From NCBI GenBank assembly GCA_015680905.1, contig CM027378.1, forward strand, positions 88,937,501 to 89,001,500: a stretch of DNA of 64,000 nt. The letters are read 5' to 3'. The notes beneath the pieces are model-generated. The model had not been told where the DNA came from, searched no databases, and saw only the letters and a list, made by a program, of their open reading frames with translations. Numbering within the stretch: the first letter of the stretch is position 1; every line of letters starts with the position of its first letter. The position numbers and the translations under genes are program-made. Shown here piece by piece: positions 46,090 through 55,925 of this stretch. Origin of the DNA: Coptis chinensis (Eukaryota; Streptophyta; Magnoliopsida; Ranunculales; Ranunculaceae).

Positions 46090-47200
46090 ATTCAGTCTCC
46101 GTGTGTCCACACAAGACTATATGACCGAAAAGTGGATTCTTGATTCCGGATGTTCCTATCATATGTGCCCGAATAGAAAGTGGTTTACTTCTTATGAGAG
46201 CATTGATGGTGGTTCCGTTTTAATGGGTAATGATGTTGCTTGTAAGACGGTAGGAATTGGAACTATACGGTCAAGATGTATGATGGTGTAGTGAGGACTT
46301 TAACCGATGTGAGACATGTTCCTGGAGCTAAAGAAAAGTCTTATTTCTCTTGGTACCTTGATTCCAAAGGCCACAAGTTTGTGGGCGAAGGTGGAGTCCT
46401 AAATATTGTTAATGGCTCTTTAGTTGTTATGAAGGGTCAAAAATATGGAACCTTGTATACTCGATGGGTAGTACGCGGTGATAAAGCGATGTAGCAAATG
46501 GTGCATGTAGTAATGATTCGAGTGCACTAAGATATGGCATACGCTTAGGGCATATACGAGTGAAAGGGTTTGTCCGAAATTGTGGCAAGCCGGGTTCTTG
46601 AAGAACTTGAAGAAGCCAAGTATGGGGTTCGTGGAGCATTAAGGCCTATGGGAAGCAAAGTGCAGAGTCAAGTTCAAGTCAAGCAAGCACACGACAACAG
46701 GCATCCTTGATTATGTGCATACGGATGTTTGGGGACCCTCCAGGGTGGCTTCCAAGGGAGGTAACCGCTATTATGTCTCATTCATTGATGATCATACTCG
46801 CTATGTGTGGGTGTATATGATGAAATCGAAAGATGAAGTGTTTGAGACATTTAAGAAGTGGAAGGCAAGGGTTGAGAATCGCACAGATAGGAAGGTAAAG
46901 ACATTACGGTCTGACAATGGTACTGAGTATACCTATGGACCTTTCCAAGAGTTCTCAGGCGCAATGCGGAATTGCCGCATTAATCGATACCAAAAGGCAC
47001 GCCACGCCAGAATGGAATGGCGAGAGAGGATGAATAGAACTTTGCTTGAAAGAGCAAGATGTTTATTGTCTAATGCCGCCTAGGCAAAAGAGTATTAGGG
47101 CGATGCGGTGTCCATGGCGTGTTACCCGCATAATAGGTCACCGCATCCAGCCATAGATTGCGGGACACCCTATGAGGTGTGGGTCGTAACCCACCGATTA
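46090..47200 (+). pseudogene. Copia protease and integrase
   Basis: The protease loop [12 protein letters not shown] lies near 46132-46165. Integrase has a degraded zinc-site region and the catalytic block HTDVWGPSRVASKGGNRYY, IDDHTRYVWVYMMKSKDEVFETF and LRSDNGTEYTY, then a frame-shifted remainder. Asp residues of the DDE core are visible in HTDVWG and RSDNGTE. Confidence 0.8.
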
Positions 47201-47639
47201 TAGTATTTTATGAAAGTGTTTGGATCGACACCTTTTACTACCATGTGAGGGACAGCAAGCTGCTAGATCCTGTGAGCTAAGAAGGCTATATTCTTAGGCT
47301 TCGCAAATGGGGTAAAGGGATACGATTGTGGTGTCTAGAAGACCACAAGTTCCCCGGTCGCCAGAGATGTTACCTTTGATGAGACTTCCGTGTTATCTTC
47401 AAGAAGTTTCCAGTAGTCAAGCGTAATGGTGAAGTCATAGAAGTTCAAGCTACCGAGCTTGAGTTGTCCGATGCAGCAGATGACCGTTAGATCATGATGA
47501 GGTACCAAATCATGGAACCACACAAAGAACAGAAGAAGAGCATGAGCATCCGCGAACTTGTAGTGGTCGACCCTAGCCACGAGACAAGTTAAAGAAGTGC
47601 ACAAGTATGGGCATGAGAAGCCGGTGAAACACTATGGTC

Positions 47640-49245
47640 GTGGATTTAGTGGCATATGCACCGAATATCGAAGATGATGAGCCGATAGCTTCAAGGAAGC
47701 CGTTAGAGATGCTCATTACGTAGATTGGTTGGTAGCTATGCAAGCAGAGATGGAATCTCTTGATAAAAATCACACATGGGACCTAGTTTTATTGCCAAAG
47801 CGGCAAAAGGACTATCGGCAAAGAAATGGGTGTTCGTGAAGAAAGAGGTCCTTCCCCGAACCGACAAAGATCGGGTACAAGGCAAAGAGTGGTAGCAAAG
47901 GGTTTTTCACGTAGGAAGGAGTCGACTACAATGAGGTATTTTCCCGGTGGTCAAACATACGTCCATTCGTGTGTTATTGAGTCTAGTTGCTCACTTCAAC
48001 TTGGAGTTAGAGCAACTTGATGTGAAAACCGCTTTTGCATGGGGACTTGGAAGAAGAGATCTATATGAGACAACCCGGGGTTTGTCGCTTCTTGAAAGAA
48101 GATTATGTATGCAAATTGAATCGGTCAATCGATGCGGGTTAAAGCAATCGCCTGCATAATGGTACAAGCGCTTTGACACATTCATGATGCAACATGAGTA
48201 CACCCGGGCGGCAAGTATGACCGCTGTGTCTACTTTAGAAGGCTTCGTGGTAATGACTTCATCTATCTCCCCGCTTTATGTGGATGACATGCTTATTGCT
48301 TCCAAAAGCATGGTGGAGATAGACAAGTTGAAATCTCAACTTAGCTCTGAGTTTGAGATGAAAGACTTAGGTGGAGCCAAGAAGATACTGGGCATGGAGA
48401 TTGACAGAGATAGGAAGAAGCGACGGATAGTTGTATCTCAGAAGAAATACATTCAGAAAGTAATTTCTCGATTTGGTATGGAGAATGCAAAGTCGGTTTC
48501 TACTCCTTTAGCTGGGCATTTTAGGCTTTCAGCTAAGTTCTCTCCTAGTTCGGTGGAGGAACAAAAGCATATGGCTAATGTTCCTTATGCAAGTGCCGTG
48601 GGTAGTTTGATGTATGCTATGGTGTGCACACGCCCGGACAACATTTCACAGGCAGTTAGTGTTGTGAGCAGGTATATGGCAAATCCTGGGAAGCAGCATT
48701 GGGAGGCAGTGAAATGGGTACTAAGGTACTTGAAGGGTACTTTGGATGTGGGATTAGCTTATGGTGGAGGCACTTGTTATGTCAGTGGGTTTGTGGATTC
48801 TGATTATGCAGGTGATCTAGATAGACGACGATCGACTACTGGTTATGTGTTTATGATGCATGGTGCACCGGTTAGTTGGAGGTCTATGCTACAGGCTACA
48901 GTTGCTCTATCTACTACTGAGGCAGAGTATATGGCAGTGGCAGAGGCAGTGAAAGAGGCACTATGGCTTCGAGGTCTTCTAGATGATTTGGGTATTGAGC
49001 AGAACAGTGTTGTTGTGTATTGTGATAGTCAGAGTGCTATTCATTTGGCGAAGAACCAAGTTCATCATGGTCGGACCAAGCATATCGATGTCCGATATCA
49101 CTTTATACGGGATGTCGTTGAGGATGGTGATGTAGCACTTGAGAAAGTAGACACCCATGACAACCCTGCTGATATGCTGACGAAAGTTGTCACCGGAGTT
49201 AAGTTCCAACACTGTTTGGACTTGCTCCAAATCCTACATGTTTGA
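47640..49245 (+). pseudogene. Copia reverse transcriptase and RNase H
   Basis: The first part to about 48260 is shifted repeatedly (KKWVFVKKEVLP, RVVAKGF, LLSLVAHFNLELEQLDVKTAF). From 48260 to 49245 a long open frame is intact, with catalytic LYVDDMLIA, YASAVGSLMYAMVCTRPD, VDSDYAGDLDRRRSTTGYVF, ALSTTEAEYMAVAEA, YCDSQSAIHLAKN and HIDVRYHFIRD. It closely follows the Tnt1/Tork pattern. The protein cannot be produced as one piece. Confidence 0.9.
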
Positions 49246-49381
49246 AAGCGCCTTGTGTGGGCACAGCCCTTCGGGGCAGTTGACTGCGAGTCTTCCTTGC
49301 TGGAGGTGTACTTACTGGATGTGATCTTGCTGGATGTGTTCGGCTTGGTTTTATGTGTTAAAACCTCACCGAGGTGGAGAA

Positions 49382-49993
49382 TGTAGAGAAAAAAAAGGAT
49401 TTTTTCTGCTTTTCACGATCGAGGCGCCAGCCGTATACCTCGCGCCAGTCCAAGATATGTTTGCGCGACCAGCCAGCCAGCAGCGCCGCCAGCCAGCGGT
49501 GCTCCGTTGATTTTGGCGACCAGCCAAAGCGGAGCGCCAGCGCTTCGTGTCTTTTGTTTGCGGGCCTCGCTACAGTAACCGCGATTTTTTTGTTTTAGTA
49601 TAAAAACAAAATCAGTTTTTTGGAAAACCTAACTTTTCCAAAACCAAGAAAGAGAGTGATTACAAGAGAACAATTCTTTGTGAGTTGAGTGTTCATTCTT
49701 TGTGAGTGAATTGAGAGAGACTTGTAATCGCCATCTCGACATCTAGTAAAGCTTGGAACTCGCAGGTGTGGACGTAGGCAAATTGTCGAACCACCTATAT
49801 ATCTCGCCTTGTGGTTTGTTCTTCTTTTTACATTGATTGTTTTATTTCATATGCTTGTTATTTGATATTGAGAAGTGTTGGGATATTGCTTGGAGGGTGT
49901 TGAAGTCTTGTCTATTGAGAAAGATCAATCTTTGTGTAGGATTGATCCGTTTGGTGTGGGTAACGTTGTTTCCGCAGTTAATTATTCACAACA
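49382..49993 (+). repeat. 3' LTR of copia element
   Basis: Partner of 44518-45133, preceded by the purine tract GAGGTGGAGAA. The block at about 49420-49555 carries CAGCCAGC repeats not present in the 5' copy. Confidence 0.92.
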
Positions 49994-50310
49994 ATTACAT
50001 ATGCCAAAATTTGTCCCGAGTTGAAATTGAGGTGGATTTGAGAGCTTTAGTGGATTGGATGGATTCTTGGAAAGGCAACAATTCCTTGGTTGATTTTAAA
50101 CGTGGTGGAATCTATTAGAAAATTCCTAAGGAAGACTTACAGGTGCTTCCATTTGACATATATACAGGAATCGAACTCAATAGCCGGCACTCTTGTGAAA
50201 TTGGCTAGCAAGAGTCAGTTGTCTGGCCAATTCACAGACATGCGTGAATTGCCAAGAGATATCAGAACCCCCATTTTACTAGATAAATGTGGTACTATGA
50301 TACACATTTA
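49994..50310 (+). pseudogene. LINE ORF2 part 3, RNase H end
   Basis: After the copia element the LINE RNase H continues in shifted frames: VEVDLRALVDWMDSWKGNN, then VVESIRKFLRKTYRCFHLTYIQESNSIAGTLVKLASKSQLSG. The RE/QE-SN-A-LVKLA pattern is the usual end of plant LINE RNase H. No poly(A) tail is visible. Confidence 0.75.
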
Positions 50311-50605
50311 AGTTGTAAAAGTTTGTTTTTAAGGTTTTTGTTTGGTTCTTGTAACAGTTCTAATCTATGCTGCTAATTACTTATGTAAAGACATAAAGTT
50401 GATAGTAGATATGTACCTTCAGTCATTGGCTCCTGCAACAATGAACAAATAGATTGGTTCTAAAAATAATTATATCAATTGCGAGATAGTTATTAAACAT
50501 GAAATTTATTACTAGTTTCAACATAATTTTTGACAAGCCCCAGTATTCTTACAAGTTTAATGTCCAATCTGAAGCCTTGTGCTTGTTATTGATGATTCAC
50601 TTGAG

Positions 50606-51221
50606 CTAAGTAGTCCCTGGATTAGATGGAAATAGTGTTGGATTGTCATTTCCTCCCCCAGTCCTTGGATTTGGAAATACTACTGTTGGAGTGCCTCCAC
50701 CAGTCCCTGGATTTGGAAATACTACTGTTGGAGTGCCTCCACCAGTCCGGCCTCCACCAGTCCCTGGATTTGGAAATACTACTGTTGGATTGCCATTTCC
50801 TCCACCAGTCCCTGGATTTGGAAATACTACTGTTGGAGTGCCTCCACCAGTTTGGCGTTCACCAATCCCAACCAGTCCCTGGATTTGGAAATACTACTGT
50901 TGGAGTGCCTCCACCAGTCCGGCCTCCACCAGTCCCTGGATTTGGAAATACTACTGTTGGAGTGCCTCCACCAGTCCCTGGATTTGGAAATGCTACTGTT
51001 GGAGTGCCTCCACCAGTTTGGCGTTCACCAGTCCCTGGATTTGGAAATACTACTGTTGGAGTGCCTCCACCAGTCCCTGGACTTGGAAATACTACTGTTG
51101 GATTGCCATTTCCTCCACCAGTCACTGAGGGAATAAAGACTAACAACATGAAGAATTGTAACAAGGAAAATATGGTTTTGGTTGAAGGGGTACAAAATTT
51201 TCTTGACTTGAAGAAAGCCAT
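50606..51221 (-). CDS. Predicted secreted repeat protein (cell-wall-like), frameshifted
   Basis: On the minus strand ATG at 51221 starts MAFFKSRKFCTPSTKTIF followed by a hydrophobic SLLQFFMLLVFIPSVTG, a plausible signal peptide. About nine repeats follow of the type PTVVFPNPGTGGG, with variants GNGNPTVVF and GERQTGGGT. The frame ends naturally at TAG 50606-50608 after NPTLFPSNPGTT. A 10-bp insertion at about 50864-50873 shifts the frame in the middle of the array, truncating the product after WDW. Without it the protein would be about 200 residues. Glycine/proline-rich secreted repeat proteins are common in plant cell walls, but I cannot name a family. The + strand frame through this repeat lacks such signals and is its shadow. 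Confidence 0.6.
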
Positions 51222-51834
51222 GGTATTGGAAAGGAGGTCAGAGACACTGGTAGATAACCTTATGGCTCTATTGATATACATGTTTTAGGAGACTTCGTTC
51301 CATTATTATAGGACACCAATCTTGGAAAAGTTAAACCCCTGGAAGGCTCAAAGCTTGTGTTGTTTTGTTTTTCCTTCTTTTACAAATAATTGAGAATTGA
51401 GACTTCAGTCTTCTTCCTATTTCCTTATGTCACTGAGTCGGGTTTCTTTCGATAAGCTTAACCATTTAATTGAGCAGAATCATCAAAAGTCATTAAACTC
51501 TCAGCTTCCTTTCCTTCCGATCACTTTCCCTAGATTGACTATTAATGAAAAATGGATTTTAGTTTTTAAGACCATGCAAAAGTGGCTAGATACATGTATG
51601 TAATAACATAACTATGTGTAATTAAAGTAACTTTCATTTACAAATTAAATGAATTAAATGATTAAGAAATTGAGTGAAAATAACTCTCACAACCAGCGTT
51701 TTTTTTAAATCACTCTTAAGGACAATTTTCGGGTGAAAATAACTCTGAAACCAATTTTCGAGTGAAAATAACCTATAAGGACAAATAGCCCGGATTTTAA
51801 ATAAATATTTTCCGATTTTTCCTTTTTGTCGTTT
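51222..51834. other. Upstream region of secreted repeat gene; unassigned
   Basis: This region lies 5' of the minus-strand secreted repeat gene and would hold its promoter. A + strand frame at 51397-51603 of 68 codons has no recognised features. From about 51680 direct repeats of GTGAAAATAACTCT and AATTTTCGGGTGAAAATAA occur. Confidence 0.35.
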
Positions 51835-52265
51835 TGCTATGAACAATAATGAGTGTTCATACCTCATGTTGATATATATACCCAAATAGGTGAACATATA
51901 TACCTCATACAATATATTAATGTGTGAACAATAATAATTGTTCATAACTCATGTCGATGTATAAACAATGATTGTTCATACTCCAATAGGTGTTCTTACT
52001 GATCATACATTATGTTGATGTATGAACAACCCAAATAGGTATGAACAATGAGTGTTCATAACTTATGTTAAGGTATAAACAACCCAAATAGGTATAAACA
52101 ATGATTGTTCATACTCCAATATGTGTTCTTACTGATCATACATTATGTTGATGTATGAACAATGATTGTTCAAACGAACAGTTTGGGGTATGAACAATGA
52201 TTGTTTATACGAATAGTGATTGTTCATACCTTATGTTGAGGTATGAACAGTGATTGTTCATACCT
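51835..52265. repeat. Palindrome-rich tandem repeats (GAACAATGATTGTTC)
   Basis: The near-perfect palindrome TATGAACAATGATTGTTCATA and its variants recur at least eight times, mixed with ACCTCATGTTGATGTATGAA and CCCAAATAGGT phrases. Each palindrome can fold into a hairpin of about 9 bp. The array is imperfect, with unit spacing of roughly 30 to 65 bp. Confidence 0.7.
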
Positions 52266-53340
52266 ATATACACCGGGTCATTTCGGTTGGGTCGGGCCAT
52301 TTATTATTTCGCGCTAGGGGTATATTTTACTTTTCATCTACCCGAGCTGTTTTTAATTTCATGTTAACAGGTATACTTGACCTTTCATCTACCCCGTTCT
52401 TGTGAGTGATTAAAAAAAAATAGTTCTAAGAGTTACTTTTTCCTCGATCTGTCCTGGAGAGTTACTCCTTGTTAAATGATATCCTGCCACATTAGTGGAT
52501 CGAAAGTTCCTTGCAATTGCACATTTTCACAACAATGGAGTTTAAGTTGTACTCGAGAGCAATAATACTGCACTGATCCACTAAATTAACCTACTATTTC
52601 AACCTATTGACGCATCAAAACTCAAAAGAGGTGGCAACTGAGTGATGCCACAGCTACACTGACCCACTAACTTGACCTACTATTTCAACTTAACATGTCA
52701 AACAAGGTTTACAACAAGATTTTTGGACCCGTTCAACGAACGGGGACCGTTTTTATTATTATTTTATTATTATGTATAAAAATTCTTACTTCCAAACTAT
52801 ATTGAAACTCATACAATAAACTAATTTACTAAAGTTCCCAGCGCCCACTAATTTGTTAGACTAAAAGGTTTTTTTTTGTATCAATGGGCCTTATGATGTC
52901 CAATTGGGCTATCGACTAAAATATTGTTTTTTTGTTGGGTTAGTTAGTGTTACACACACCACTAGATGAGCCCAATTAGGATCCCCCCAAATGGGCAATT
53001 AGGGTCTCCTCCCTAAATACACACTAAAAAAACTACTATGTGTAATACTAGTTAGCCCTTTTTTGTTTGTAGAACTACTATGTGTATGATGTGCATTCAA
53101 AGAACGGGTGCAGTTTTTATATTATTTTTTAAAATTTGTTTAATGTATTATAATAAAATTGATTAACTGTAATTTAAATTTTTAGTCATTGCTTGGTTAA
53201 TTAAATTGCAATACAAAGGGATCTTGTATGTATTCCGATTCTTTTTTGCCGATTGGGTGTATGAACCCATTTTATAACCTTTGATCTTCCAAGTCCCCAC
53301 TCCCTCGTTTTCATCTCCAGGATGAGAAATACTTTCCATT
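52266..53340. other. AT-rich intergenic sequence; palindrome at 52728
   Basis: No gene is recognised. CCCGTTCAACGAACGGG (52728-52744) is a perfect 7-bp-arm palindrome followed by AT-rich sequence. A related half (AAAGAACGGGTGCAGTTTTTAT) appears at about 53098. Such hairpins followed by ATT-rich DNA occur in some plant Helitron-type repeats, but no ends are identifiable. Confidence 0.35.
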
Positions 53341-53480
53341 TCTATTAATCAGCTGAACCAATTGGGTTGCCTACGTACCCCTTTACCGGGGGATCAAGTT
53401 ATGACGTAGTTCTCCTTCCTCTTTTCTTCTTTCTCCTATTTTCCAGAGCCGCCCTCCTCCTCCACCTTTTTCTCCTCCTT
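53280..53480 (-). repeat. Tat-like LTR fragment, + strand motif
   Basis: TCAGCTGAACC, then TTGCCTACGTACCCC, GGGGATCAAG and CGTAGTTCTCC (53350-53415) reproduce the order of motifs in the Tat LTRs at 31141-31198 and 40638-40696. Orientation is inferred from those. The edges cannot be set. Confidence 0.55.
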
Positions 53481-54243
53481 TAGGTCAATCTACTTGGACC
53501 TATATGATATTGGGCCCATCTACTTGGCCTAATACCATACAAGGTCCACTTGTTTCTCTCTCACTCCTTGTTGGGTTATACTCTAGTATTTTCATTTTCT
53601 CTCAGTGTTGTACTATTGGGCCTCTTCTACATGTGATGTCAGTGGTCATAAATATGGTTACTATACTGGGGCTAAAAAATATATACAAACTCATAATTGA
53701 ATTGAATTAAATTAAGATAGCAAGTTATTTATCAAACCAAAAATTTAGTGAAATATGCAATGGGCCTAGAAAATATTGCATCTGATCATTATTTTTACAA
53801 AGCCCAAACAATTTCTTAAATGAAAAGCCCGGACTTTTGTATGTTTGGATCTCATTGTTTATTATTAAAAGCCCATATATTATCCTTCAATAGCTCGCGT
53901 CAGTATGTAAAAGAGAAGTTTGATGATGTTGAGTTGTTGACACTTGTTGAATTGAGTAAAAATATTTATCTCTGTCTTCCCATTTTCTTATAATTGACTT
54001 GAGTCACCGAACAAAATTGACTTGACTATCCTGTCAAGCCCCAGTCACGGTAAAATTGGTTGTGATATCTCATTTTGGTTTTCAGAAGAATTCAATTTCA
54101 GGTATCCTTTGCTTTATATTTTGTTATTGACATGGTTTATTTGTGCTTTAATTTGTTAATGTTTTATCTTTTTGGAGAATAAATATTGCTTAAGCATTAA
54201 TTGAATTATTTGTTGTGTTTTTGCTTTTACATTATAAAATAGG
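53481..54243. other. Intergenic sequence, no gene recognised
   Basis: A short + strand frame at 53504-53710 is hydrophobic but has no family features. Nothing else is supportable. Confidence 0.3.
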
Positions 54244-54392
54244 GTTAGTTAGACTTACCCCCATTACTAGTTGCAATAAGTGTTACCCCCCATTTGTAAG
54301 ATCCAACAGTCATGTTTCTTCATCTGAAAAAAAAAAATCCATCTCATACCCACTAATTGCAACTAGTAATGGGCGGTAAGTCTAACTAACTG
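54242..54392. mobile_element. MITE of about 150 bp
   Basis: The ends are inverted repeats of about 33 bp: GTTAGTTAGACTTACC and CATTACTAGTTGCAAT at the left, and the reverse complement of nearly the same sequence at the right (TTGCAACTAGTAATGGGCGG, then TAAGTCTAACTAAC). The centre has an A-run and no coding sequence. No clear target duplication was identified. Confidence 0.7.
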
Positions 54393-54419
54393 CAGTGGTC
54401 ATATTCGTGACCTGAGAGG

Positions 54420-54800
54420 TTATTGGTGGCAAGTGGGCCGGATGCGGAATAGTGAAGAGAGGACATGCTGCAGTATATCAGGTCTGCGGAACCCTAACCG
54501 CTAGGGAGACCGAAGCGACACGTGGAGAGAGAGGGAACGCGGGATGAAAGGGAGATCAACAACCCAAAAGAAGGGAAGTTAGAAAGGAGAAGGGAAGTTA
54601 TAAAGGAAGAGGAGTGAGAAAGAAAGAGAAAAAGAAAAAAAAGGAGAGGAGAACTACGGCACAGCTTGATCCTCCGAGAAGGGTTCGGGGGTACGTAGGC
54701 AACTCAAATAGGTTCAGCTGATCAAGTCAAATCACGATGATTTCTCATCTTCGGCAGGAAACCGAGGAATGGAGACTTGTAATATTAGTGTGTATGAAAA
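54420..54800 (+). repeat. Tat-like LTR fragment in opposite orientation
   Basis: Read on the minus strand it contains GATGAGAAAT, GATCAGCTGAACC, GTTGCCTACGTACCCC, GGATCAAG and GTAGTTCTCC in the same order as 53300-53415. The rest is purine-rich on the + strand. The edges are not determinable and it could be a solo LTR. Confidence 0.5.
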
Positions 54801-54814
54801 AGGATCATACAATG

Positions 54815-55040
54815 GCATCGTTTGTGGGGACAGAACAAAAGGTCTTTAGGTTGTCTACATCGTCTTCCGAGTACTAAACATTATATCATGCTGCCGAAAT
54901 CTCCTAACAATCGGTTTCAACATATAAAGTCTGATGGTTTTGGGTTTGGTTCAGTTGAGAATGAGCACAAGGTTGTTCGGATATTGGGGGTTGGATCGAG
55001 ATTATGGAAGACGATATTTTGTGTGTTGTTGGATGGGTGA
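54815..55040 (+). pseudogene. F-box-associated domain fragment
   Basis: The frame reads RLPSTKHYIMLPKSPNN, then DGFGFGSVENEHKVVRIL, matching the GFGFDSVTNDYKVVRI hallmark of plant F-box proteins with an F-box-associated (FBA) substrate-binding domain. No F-box is visible upstream and the frame ends at 55040. It is a short remnant. Confidence 0.5.
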
Positions 55041-55419
55041 CAATTGCTCGGGTCTGTTTTGATGTTGGTTCTTCGGTTGGTTCAGGTTTTTGGTGATGAA
55101 GGAGATCAAGACGCAATGTTTTTTCATAGACCAGTGTATCAGTGGTGATGAAAACCGAGTGATTGATGATACATATATGGGAATGTTGATTTCATTAAAG
55201 GTGTAGTGTTTTCAGTGGTGATGAAAACCGAGTGAGTGGTAGTGTGTGTTGGCTAATTGGGTGGTGACCGATTGGGTGGTGGTGGAAGTTGTTGAGGAAG
55301 GACAAAGAGACTTCTATCCAGTGCTCTCAGATGTTGAGTAACCCTGTCAAGTAGTTGGGCTTGGTTTAGTTAGGGCCAATTCTTAAGTTGTTGTGGGGTG
55401 GGCCCTTATCACTTTAAGT
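55041..55419. other. Non-coding, with a 24-bp direct repeat
   Basis: CAGTGGTGATGAAAACCGAG occurs twice, at about 55139 and 55215. The rest is G-rich on the + strand with no recognised coding. Confidence 0.4.
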
Positions 55420-55925
55420 GGATTGAATGTTAATAATCTGAAAAAGGGGCCAACCTCATTTGCACCGGTCATTGATGCAGCAATTGACATTGTGGAGAAA
55501 AGTAGCGGGAAATATCACGTTGTTGTTATTATTGCTGATAGACAGGTTACAAGGAATCCAAACACTCACCAGGAAGGGTCAGTCACCAAGAACACGCAAC
55601 TATAAATTCTATAGTTGCTGCTAGCCATTATCCTCTCTCAATAATTTTGGTTGGCGTGGGGGATGGACCTTGGGATGCTATGCATCGATTTTATGATAAC
55701 GTTCCACACAGAGCTTTTGATAACTTCCAGTTTGTTAACTTTACGAAGATCATGTCTGAGAACAAAGATACGTCGAAAAAGGAATCAGAATTTGCTCTTG
55801 CAGTGCTCATGGAAAGACATATTCAATACAAAGTGACACAAAGGCTCAGTATATTAGAAAGTGATAATGTATGGCCCCCGTGGAGCAGGTCTGTCCCATT
55901 TGCTTGACAAACCCCAAGGACATGG
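55420..55925 (+). pseudogene. RGLG-type copine/RING E3 ubiquitin ligase fragment
   Basis: KKGPTSFAPVIDAAIDIVEKSSG, YHVVVIIADRQVTRNP, SIVAASHYPLSIILVGVGDGPWDAM and FDNFQFVNFTKIMSEN are copine (vWA-like) domain blocks of plant RGLG ubiquitin ligases, cytoplasmic/membrane E3s in hormone and drought responses. In another frame PVEQVCPICLTNPKDM at 55875-55925 is the start of the RGLG RING finger. A frameshift near 55590 and another near 55870 break the frame. There is no intron between copine and RING blocks, which would fit a retrocopy, but the N-terminal part and the RING C-terminal half are missing. Confidence 0.75.

Larger units (their letters stand above)
44518..49993 (+). mobile_element. Ty1/copia element, Tork lineage
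   Basis: LTRs at 44518-45133 and 49382-49993 bound a 5.5-kb element with perfect 5-bp target duplication ATTAC (44513-44517 and 49994-49998). The domain order gag, protease, integrase, RT, RNase H is copia type, and the RT/RNase H sequence closely follows the Tnt1/Tork pattern. The LINE RNase H frame continues beyond it. The internal region has many single-base frameshifts before about 48260. Confidence 0.93.

Noticed and set aside
50626..51288. A 220-codon + strand frame through the repeat, rich in Leu/Glu/Cys
   Set aside because: It is the shadow of the minus-strand secreted repeat protein. It has no signal peptide or known pattern, and its repeats are explained by the PTVVFPNPGTG units.
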